Notes under the pieces: model-generated
What the model was told of the DNA's origin: nothing
The model's database searches: none
Seen by the model: only the letters and a program-made list of their open reading frames with translations
Made by a program: the position numbers and the translations under genes
Assembly: GCA_027382625.1 (NCBI GenBank)
Contig: JAJKFJ010024512.1
Location: 1-13,844, forward strand
Length of the DNA stretch: 13,844 nt
Reading direction: 5' to 3'
Source: Tetmemena sp. SeJ-2015
Taxonomy: Eukaryota; Ciliophora; Spirotrichea; Sporadotrichida; Oxytrichidae
Shown: positions 7,847 to 13,844 of the stretch, in pieces
Layout: each line of letters opens with the position of its first letter
Numbering within the stretch: the first letter of the stretch is position 1

Positions 7847-8265
7847 TAAAAAATATTTATAGCATTGATTCATGGATTTAATCTTTTTCATTTCATTAAA
7901 ATAAGTATTTTTATTTATGTATAATATTTTTATTATAATGTTTAAATAAAATAAGATGGATTTGGAAAATAAAATTAAATTATTTAAGTAATCCAGCTGA
8001 TAATAATTTTAATCATTATGAATGTAATTAGAAAAATGACCTTTTTTTCTCCGAAAACAACACCACTGAGAAGAGCTTTTTTCCTACATAAATTTCTACT
8101 CAAAATTTGTATCACGAAAGTGTAAGTCTTTCTCTCTCTCCTTTTTAAAGTAATACATTTTTAGCAGAATATAAAATATAGAAACATGCTCAGAAATAAA
8201 TATTTCACTTAAAAGACGAATCAATAAATGAGATAGAAACACTATATTTTTATATGATACCCTGA
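7798..8265 (+). CDS. Hypothetical 155-aa protein (ATG to TGA, ciliate code)
   Basis: Complete frame starting MSVGRNRYVKKQIYKL and ending at TGA 8263-8265. A hydrophobic segment (FYLCIIFLLQC, residues about 40-50) with basic flanks could be a membrane anchor. The following Asn/Ser/Thr/Glu-rich part (NPADNNFNHYECNQKNDLFF) and an acidic stretch near the C-terminus (LKDESINEIETLYF) are strongly protein-like. TAA/TAG serve as Gln throughout. A single-base shift in the T run at 8247-8251 would carry it in phase into the next frame at 8280, so the two are probably parts of one gene. The 5' third is weaker than the rest, so the ATG may not be the true start. Family not recognised. Confidence 0.45.
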
Positions 8266-8279
8266 AGCATGCATGCTCT

Positions 8280-8708
8280 ATGACTCAAGAGATAAATTTG
8301 TAAAATTAACTGTAGTTATCAAAATCTTGTCAATTTGCTCTCTCTCTCTCTCTCTTCTAAAAGCTTTGTATTTCTAAGCATTTTTCCTATATAAGCTAAT
8401 TCTATCTTACCTATAATATAATATAAAAATTGATAGGAAAATGTCTTCTACTTTTAGGATCTCCTTTCAGCTATTATAAGAACTTGAATGATAAAATCCT
8501 CAGTTCTTCTTCTCTGTAATAATTTAATGAATTTATTAATTAATCTTTTAGTTACTGCAAAAATCAATTAAGAAAAGAACTATTATATCTTCGAGCAAAA
8601 GAAAGAATAGCAGCTTTTTCTGATAAGATTGAAGACAGTCTTCATTGGTTAAAAGATGGTAAGCTTTTGGCGATCTTGGATTATATAAGAAGAGAGACAT
8701 TCGAATGA
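8280..8708 (+). CDS. Hypothetical 142-aa protein (ATG to TGA, ciliate code)
   Basis: Best single gene candidate in the window. Begins MTQEINLQNQLQLSKSCQFA and ends at TGA 8706-8708. Nine in-frame TAA/TAG codons read as Gln beside three CAA. The C-terminal 50 residues need no reassignment and are clearly protein-like: RKELLYLRAKERIAAFSDKI, then EDSLHWLKDGKLLAILDYIR. A CT microsatellite (8338-8355) is translated as alternating Leu/Ser. A possible 36-nt intron (GTAATA at 8516 to CTTTTAG at 8551) is in phase and TGA-free, so it cannot be told from Gln-containing coding sequence here. The frame follows the 7798 frame closely and may be its continuation after a one-base shift. Function unknown. Confidence 0.55.
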
Positions 8709-8987
8709 TATTATCAATTTAACGTATTATTTTTAATATTTTAAATACTATAATGAGAATGTAACTAAATGTAAAGGGAATTCAAAATAATAAATAGGTA
8801 CATTAGAAAAAAATAATGCATTATATCTATAACTGTGAATACCAATAAGAAACTAATAAATAAAGACATCTGTTCTATTAACTTGCATCACACTTTATAA
8901 AATTTACTAAAGGACTACTTTACTTTCGTTTTACCTAGGACTATTAATTAAATTTCTATTTTAATATTTACCAGGTTCTCCTATCAT
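8319..8987 (-). CDS. Long minus-strand open frame, probably partly antisense
   Basis: ATG at 8987-8985 (MIGEPGKYQNRNLINSPRQN), open to TGA at 8321-8319 (222 codons) with TAA/TAG as Gln. The 3' two thirds lie in antisense phase to the better plus-strand frame at 8280-8708, whose lack of TCA codons keeps this strand open, so that part is likely a shadow. Only the first roughly 90 codons (8987-8709), outside the plus-strand gene, could be real. Family not recognised. Confidence 0.18.
8338..8355 (+). repeat. CT dinucleotide microsatellite
   Basis: Nine CT units. They lie inside the 8280-8708 frame and are read as alternating Leu and Ser codons. Shorter CT runs occur at 8131-8140 and 4381-4390. 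Confidence 0.85.
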
Positions 8988-9160
8988 ACAACATCACTCC
9001 TCAAATAGTTAGATTTATAATTATTCTTGACTTTTTCTAAAAAACTGTATTTAAAAAAATAAGTATCATACTTAACTTACATTGTTTTCCAGTGCACTTG
9101 GTGTGATGAGCCTAAGAATTGCTAAAATTGAAAATTAATCACTAGAGCCTCGGAGGGGTA

Positions 9161-9322
9161 ATGGAGAAAACCTTTAAATCTGAAATAAGTTATAAATAAT
9201 TAATCTCTTATTTAAATAATCCCCAACCTATTTATATTGGAAGTTGTTACTATCTGTTATTTGATTAATAAGTGAAATTACCTATTTGGTAATAGATAAT
9301 CCATTAATTCCAAAAAAGTTGA
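9161..9322 (+). CDS. Hypothetical 53-aa protein (ciliate code)
   Basis: ATG at 9161, TGA at 9320-9322. Begins MEKTFKSEISYKQLISYLNN and contains several TAA/TAG read as Gln. The local sequence before the ATG (CTCGGAGGGGTA) is more G+C-rich than its surroundings. Small size and lack of comparison keep confidence low. It could be an exon or a fragment of a larger gene. Family not recognised. Confidence 0.28.
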
Positions 9323-9660
9323 TAATATTTTTACATTTTCAATTTCAAAAATAAAACTTTAATTGTATAATACTGAGAATATTCAAATTTCAACAAGAGC
9401 TAGAATTTAATAATTCTTGAATAATTTTTTATTTAATATATTTGCTCTCTATATTTTACATACATAAAATAAATCATTGTAATATTAGAATTGAATGTTA
9501 AAAATGTTCCAGAAACTAATTTAATTCAATCAATTAATTAATTAAATATATTTATATATACCCGAATTAATCAATCAATTAAATCAATCATTATAAAACC
9601 CCTTAGATGATTAAGCTGAAATAAGTCGATTGAACAATTAATTAAATTATTTAAGAATGA
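9323..9660. other. A+T-rich stretch with AATT/AATC low-complexity repeats
   Basis: No gene seen. The part at about 9527-9600 is built of AATT and AATC units. AAAACCCC occurs once near 9595, but a single copy is not a telomere. Confidence 0.5.
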
Positions 9661-9661
9661 A

Positions 9662-9676
9662 GAGTGATTATCACTC
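9662..9676. repeat. Short hairpin at the 3' edge of the minus-strand gene
   Basis: GAGTGAT and ATCACTC are perfect 7-bp inverted arms around a single T. It lies at the border between the G+C-richer island (from about 9675 upward) and A+T-rich DNA, just past the end of the 9708-9941 gene. A role in 3' processing is only a possibility. Confidence 0.4.
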
Positions 9677-9707
9677 AATGAGGATGGCTTTGTTCTTCTT
9701 GAGCTGA

Positions 9708-9941
9708 TCAAGCACTTTCTTCTACTGGATGCTCCGCGCCCTCATACTTACTCTTCCTCCCTCGCTTTGACTTTTCAAGTCTCTAGTCATCAATAGCTTC
9801 TATTTCATCATGAACACTGGCTTAAGCTGGGGGATCCAACTTAATTTCTTGAGATGAGGCGACTTCTGAATCTCCACTGAGAGGCAGCTATTCAATCAAC
9901 AACGCGCTTTCGTTCACTTTATTTAAGTTGGCGGGCTCCAT
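9708..9941 (-). CDS. Hypothetical 77-aa acidic/basic protein (ciliate code)
   Basis: ATG at 9941-9939 (MEPANLNKVNESALLIEQLP), TGA at 9710-9708. Codons are G+C-richer (GCC, CCC, GCG) than anywhere nearby, with one TAA and two TAG read as Gln. It is rich in Glu, Asp, Ser and Ala, with a basic cluster (EKSKRGRKSKYEG) that could be a nuclear-localisation or AT-hook-like patch. The antisense frame is Leu/His-rich, as typical of a shadow, so the strand is fairly secure. The frame is also open upstream to TGA at 10037-10035. A one-base shift near 9715 would replace the last residues with DQLKKNKAILIE, ending at TGA 9677-9675, so the true C-terminus is uncertain. Function unknown. Confidence 0.5.
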
Positions 9942-10156
9942 ATGATATAATTCTTATTAAATACTATATCCCCGCTTAATTAATAAACACCTTGTTCTTA
10001 TTTCTTTCTTAATAAAAAGATGGGCAATCTTAATTCAAATCACTGAGGAAACCATACCAAAATGAAAGCAAAACAGATCATTTTAACCCTAGGCATCAGT
10101 AAAGATCCTGACCTCAGACTTCGGAAAGTGATTATTTTTATCAGTAGCTATCGTCA

Positions 10157-10585
10157 TACTAGTTCTTTACTTAACTCTTCGGATTAACTTATGTAAGATT
10201 TAGTTGCAACAACATTAACTGATGCAATCAGTTTTCATGATAATTTTTAGGCACCTCGGGCGGTGACAATCTCCCGCGCCAATAAAGTTATCTTCTGAGC
10301 TTTGCCACTCCCAAGACTCACAACTACTTGTGTTTAATAATTTTTGCATACCAAGATGAGATCAGAGTGGACAAGAGCAAAGGTAAACAATTAAGAATTC
10401 TTAATAAACTAATTAGAGCTTAAACCATCACAATTATACAAAAGAAGATAAGACTGGTCTCTGAACTTGCGAAGATCATCCTTGTCATGCCAGGAATAAT
10501 CACAAACGCAAAAGGGTTTTATTATTATCTCTCAGCTTAAAGGAAGTCAAGGATCTGCCCTTTGCGTGAGACTCTTGGGATTCAT
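10157..10585 (-). CDS. Hypothetical protein frame in a G+C-richer island
   Basis: ATG at 10585-10583 (MNPKSLTQRADP), then TGA at codons 13 and 18, then 98 clean codons (10531-10238), TGA at codon 117, and open again to TGA at 10156-10154. Read with UGA as Trp, the start is natural (DPWLPLSWEIIIKPFCVC). The section VVVSLGSGKAQKITLLAREI faintly resembles the core of Alba-domain proteins, but I would not assign it. Other frames of this island are also open (for example minus-strand MQKLLNTSSCESWEWQ from near 10349, running to TGA at 10037-10035, in phase with the 9708-9941 gene), so the exact structure and any introns are unresolved. Confidence 0.3.
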
Positions 10586-10684
10586 GAGAAAAAATATTAT
10601 TAATGGCTGTACTCAGTCAAATTTCTCAGAGTTTATCTTGAATATTTAAATCGCCCGCTATTTTACTTAATTCTCTTTACAAAA

Positions 10685-11213
10685 ACTCGTTGGATTGATT
10701 AATGAGGTAAGAGACTGACCCTCAAAGCTTATTTTAGTAAAGAGGAACGATGTTCTTGCAGCTTGAAGGCGACCTAACGAGGCAGAAAGCTTGAAGCTTT
10801 CGGAAGGAAGTAATCGAATTATTTTCTCAACAATTCTTCCCTTAAAGTATTTTAGAATTGAAGAAAGTGTTTGGACTTAAGTACTCAGAGAGTTTGGTGA
10901 GGCGGCATTACGCGTTTAGTCAACGACCTTTCAATCAATTTATATTGAAAGGTTTTTTAATTTTCCCTTTAGATATTACTGAAATTAAATCTTCAATATT
11001 GCTCTAATTGAAGATTTTTTAGACAAATTTCAGTCAGTGAATAAAGAAATCTAGATAAATAGCAATTTTAAGTTGTTTATTATGTTTAAATCTAAACGAA
11101 GATATTAGTCGAAGAGTTGAAATATATCCGATTTAGTTAGAGTATTGCAGAATTATTTAAAATTTCGAAAGACTATGAGCTTCACATTCTAGTTGAGGGT
11201 CTCAAAAAATTGA
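10685..11213 (+). pseudogene. Gene fragment A, copy 2 (disrupted)
   Basis: Homologue of 1677-2256, family unknown. Starts Thr-Arg-Trp-Ile-Asp with TGA at 10703, then RLTLKAYFSKEE, where a 17-nt deletion breaks the frame. From 10767 one frame runs RRPNEAESLK, then KYFRIEESVWTQVLREFGEA and on to NQIFNIALIEDFLDKFQSVN, ending at TGA 11118-11120. The only interruption is TGA at 10980-10982, where copy 1 has TTA (Leu). It continues after 11120 as NISDLVRVLQNYLKFRKTMS to TGA at 11211-11213, as in copy 1. Retained frame with conservative changes (Lys/Arg, Tyr/Phe) supports a former protein; the deletion makes this copy a likely pseudogene. Confidence 0.48.
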
Positions 11214-11806
11214 GAATCCAAGCTGAATTAATATAATACTCATGATAAATTCACAGACTTGCTCGAATTTGAATAATGATTGGACTACTTCAATAAATAC
11301 TTTTATTTAAAAACAGTTTAAAAGAATGATTTTATTCTTAATCAATCATTAATTATCATATTTTTACTTATATTTTGAAGGCCCTCATTTAGGAATGTAA
11401 TTTTTAAGTAATTAGGAAAATAATTTTCTTGGTTAAATTATTTATCTTTTAAAAATAGAAATAACCTTCCGAAAATGCAAGCATAATAATTTTAAATAAA
11501 AGAAAACTTAATTTATTTTATCCCTCTTTAAAAATATAAAAGTTACAGACACTTTTATAATTGAAAATGATTTCTTTATACCTAATTTAAAATAGGATAA
11601 AAAATAGTGTGAGCCACTTCCTAATTTTATTTTAAATTTTAAGTTTTAGTTTTTATTTATCTCCAGTCGTGATTATACAATGTATTTATGTTATTTTCTA
11701 TATTTACCTAATGTATTTATGGCCAAGAAAGATGATAAACAATGTAAAATCAAAATATTTTCTATAATGTTCAAGAATATATAGAAAGATTCTAAAATAT
11801 AAATAT
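11214..11806. other. A+T-rich spacer inside repeat copy 2
   Basis: Counterpart of 2257-2837. No coding frame, RNA gene or further repeat recognised. It ends in ATAAATAT (11799-11806), the left target-site copy of the foldback element. Confidence 0.45.
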
Positions 11807-12638
11807 CTGGGGAGGGGGACGGAAGTTAACCTCACCCCTTTTTTATGGTTTAAAAACTCAAAAATCGCCTATTTAGGTAAAACCAAAAATGCCAAAAAAT
11901 GAAGCAATTTTTGCTTTTGAAATTACCTTGAGGACCAAAATCTATGATTTCAGATTTTTATGCAATTAGCTAAAACCTTACTAAAAGTCTAAGGTACTTA
12001 TAAAATAATAGCATTTACATGATGTTGGGATATTTCACTCCTTCACTCAACTATCCCTTCATTCATCTAATCTTGCTTTTGGTTATTTTCCTCTCTACCT
12101 TATCATCATCTTACCTTGACTATATTTATAATGAACAAATCTTACAAGTGAAGTACAAAATCAATATAATATGATCTTTAGCAGCGTTTGATATCTAGCT
12201 TAGATTTTAACTCAAATATAAAGGATCGGCAATATTTTTAAAGAGGAGTACGCATGATACGCATGGGTACTTCCTCATTTTAGAATTGGCATTAAAATTT
12301 TAGCAAATTCAGTGCTAGATTTAAGCCAATTATGTTGCAATTTAATTTAAACTTGGCGAACTCTTTTGAAGAAGGTGACTATTGAGTTGCATAAATGTGA
12401 ATTTGTGCTTAAAGAAGAGAAGAACTTTGAGGAAGATGAAAAAAAGAATGTAAATTAGACTTATAGTATGGTTTTCGCTAATTTCAGAAAAATCTGGCAT
12501 CTTAAATTTTGACCCTCTAAAAAATTTTAAATGCGAAAATCGCATCATTTCTTGGCATTTTCGTCTAAATTTCATAAATGGGCGCTTTTGAAACTTTTTT
12601 TTTACCATAAAATAGGGGGAGATTAACTTCAGTCCCCC
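11807..12638 (+). mobile_element. Foldback/MITE-like element 1, copy 2 (832 bp) with exact 8-bp TSD
   Basis: Same element as 2838-3689. Left arm 11807-11997, right arm 12450-12638. The right end of this copy (reverse complement ATTTATGGGGGACTGAAG, then TTTTATGGTAAAAAA inside) matches the left end better than in copy 1. ATAAATAT flanks both sides exactly (11799-11806 and 12639-12646). Its position relative to the surrounding repeat is the same as in copy 1, so one insertion predates the duplication. No transposase is present. Confidence 0.85.
12258..12512 (+). pseudogene. Remnant of the small foldback-element ORF, copy 2
   Basis: Homologous to 3301-3552 and open in ciliate code between TGA at 12255 and TGA at 12510-12512. 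An insertion near 12266 removes the in-phase ATG. The charged part is retained (TIELHKCEFVLKEEKNFEED). The loss of the start and the low synonymous share suggest no selection. Confidence 0.25.
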
Positions 12639-12646
12639 ATAAATAT

Positions 12647-13189
12647 TAAATAATATAAGTTTATTTTTATATTTATGAATTTATACATCCTTAATTCCTT
12701 TTAAAAATTTTAATTTATTATCTTACTAGTTTCCATATACTCCAAATTAGATAAATCATTTTTTTATTTTTAGGATAAGTAGAGAAATTTTTCTTGAATA
12801 TAGTAAAAAATATTCTAAACAAAATCTGAAAAATTGGACTAGACAAAAAATTTTTGGCAAAAATACAATATCTAAATATTAATTAATCTTTATTTCTGTA
12901 TTCATAATAAACTTAATGTTAAAAATGGTAAAATGCATCTAAGACTTGTTAGCTTCGATCAAAGCCTCATCATAGGAAATATTCTAAATTTCCTAATAGT
13001 TTAACTAGTCGAATAAATGCTTAATAACAAAAAGAAGCAGCAATTTGAGTTCATTAAATGGTTATTATTTTTTTCCTTAATTCTTTACAGCTTTAACGAA
13101 GCTAAATTATTATTAGTAAAAAAGTTTATCTTTAAATTTTATAGAGAGATTTTATAAGGTAATAAGTTGATAACAATAATAACAATAAA
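12647..13189. other. A+T-rich spacer upstream of gene B, copy 2
   Basis: Counterpart of 3690-4237 with no gene seen. A-rich leader just before the ATG at 13190. Confidence 0.4.
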
Positions 13190-13844
13190 ATGGAAATGTA
13201 AACTCTGAGTGCAAAAGAACAAATAATTTAAATAGGGCAGCAAATAAAAGCCTCCTTTGTTGTACTAAAGTCTTCACTATAAGAAGAATAAACTTAAGAA
13301 ACTCGAGAATAATCCATTGATAATTTTGTAAAATCAATTCTCTCTATCCAAGAGGAGAAATGAACATAGACGGATAGGCCAGTATAATAAACAGCTCTCT
13401 TTTCTCATAACATTTGGAAAATTATAGATTTAGTTTACTTAAATTTAATCACCAAGCTGAACTTCTTGAAAATCGTGGAGGATATCAACCCTGAAGATTT
13501 CGATTTCGACATTTTTACTTTGAAGGATTAAATTTTCAAGGAGGATTAAAACTTATGTGATTTCACTTTTACTATCTTTAGTGTGTGGCTGGTTTACAAA
13601 AAACAGATTTAAGATATTATTTTCTAAGATCGCTCATATCTTAATTTTGCTATTTCATTTCAAGAAAAGCAAAGCGCAAACTCTGTTGAATTCTATTTTG
13701 CTTTAGAAGTTATGAAAAAAATTACTATACTTATAAAATATAAACAAATTTTAGATTTTAAAACTCTTTATTTCCGTTTGTGTTTTAATGAAAATGCTAT
13801 TGGAGGCAGCTTTTATATTCCCACCAAAAAATTCAATTTAAGCT
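13190..13844 (+). pseudogene. Gene B, copy 2 (partial at window end, one in-frame TGA)
   Basis: ATG at 13190 (MEMQTLSAKEQIIQIGQQIK). One frame spans the whole 655 bp to the window edge with a single TGA at 13361-13363. After that 160 codons are open, including PEDFDFDIFTLKDQIFKEDQ, SVWLVYKKQIQDIIFQDRSY and VEFYFALEVMKKITILIKYK. TAA/TAG occur as Gln at positions where copy 1 has the same codon, Lys or TGA. A 6-nt insertion relative to copy 1 near 13290 is in frame. This copy is the more intact and shows what the shifted copy 1 once encoded. Whether the TGA ends the protein, is sense, or marks decay cannot be told. Family not recognised; the gene continues beyond the window. Confidence 0.55.

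Larger units (their letters stand above)
10684..13844 (+). repeat. Long direct repeat, copy 2 (cut by window end)
   Basis: Aligns with 1676-4884 in the same order and orientation, starting at AACTCGTTG and still matching at the last base of the window. Indels against copy 1 are scattered; the largest I noticed are in fragment A near 10750 (17 nt shorter) and just before the foldback element, where copy 1 has about 14 extra bases. Confidence 0.9.

Noticed and set aside
9590..9610. Single AAAACCCC as a telomere or telomere-bearing transposon end
   Set aside because: Only one unit is present, with no tandem repetition and no matching inverted end.
9708..9780. A 27-nt GTAAGT...AG intron at the end of the 9708-9941 gene
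   Set aside because: The candidate is G+C-rich, unlike ciliate introns, and the frame is open without it.
10079..10690. Plus-strand open frames in the G+C-richer island (for example from ATG 10079 or ATG 10350)
   Set aside because: They overlap better minus-strand frames. With only TGA as stop several frames are open at once, and these look like shadows; I could not exclude them fully.
12342..12608. Standard-code minus-strand frame of 88 codons across the right half of foldback element 1, copy 2
   Set aside because: It lies mostly in the inverted arm and A+T-rich core, is not kept in copy 1, and has the Lys/Phe/Leu composition of chance A+T-rich translation.
13152..13337. Standard-code minus-strand frame of 61 codons
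   Set aside because: It is antisense to the start of gene B copy 2, whose plus-strand frame is shared with copy 1.

Overview
The window looks like ciliate nuclear DNA, possibly germline (micronuclear) DNA. It is very A+T-rich and holds almost no open reading frame of useful length in the standard code. If TAA and TAG are read as glutamine, many stretches open into ordinary-looking protein. The clearest direct sign is on the minus strand at 806-826, where seven consecutive codons use TAA, CAA, TAG and CAG interchangeably and form one polyglutamine run. A second is a 142-codon ATG-to-TGA frame at 8280-8708 with nine in-frame TAA/TAG codons and a convincing acidic/basic C-terminus. In several places TGA also interrupts sequence that stays protein-like in the same frame on both sides. 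This hints at a karyorelictid- or Condylostoma-like code (UGA = Trp), but decayed genes would look similar. No telomere, rRNA, tRNA or bacterial signal was seen. No protein family could be named with confidence.

Layout. 1-946: A+T-rich flank, then a minus-strand gene remnant (382-946). 965-1690: plus-strand coding-like segments. 1676-4884: copy 1 of a roughly 3.2 kb direct repeat. 4925-5518: a long open frame just beyond the compared part of copy 1. 5780-6587: a foldback element with near-perfect terminal inverted repeats. 6866-8708: a chain of plus-strand open frames that may be one gene with shifts. 8709-9660: mostly A+T-rich, with two small candidate frames. 9675-10585: a G+C-richer island with minus-strand genes. 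10684-13844: copy 2 of the direct repeat, cut by the window end.

Each direct repeat contains, in order, a gene fragment (about 450-580 bp), A+T-rich spacer, a nested 0.83-0.85 kb foldback element with about 200 bp inverted arms, more spacer, and the 5' part of a second gene starting at a conserved ATG. The foldback copy in repeat 2 is flanked by an exact 8-bp duplication, and the unrelated foldback element at 5780 also has an 8-bp A/T-only flanking repeat. Both gene fragments keep matching reading frames between copies, with some in-frame indels, but each copy also carries its own frameshift or TGA, so they look like decaying genes of a dispersed family.

The left edge of both repeat copies is the 9-mer AACTCGTTG. 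It occurs a third time at 1120-1128. Joining 1120 to 1676 across this repeat would keep one reading frame, as expected for an internal eliminated sequence bounded by a pointer. This is an inference from the sequence alone. A caution applies throughout: with only TGA as stop, A+T-rich DNA gives long open frames by chance, so calls without support from composition or from the second copy are given low confidence.
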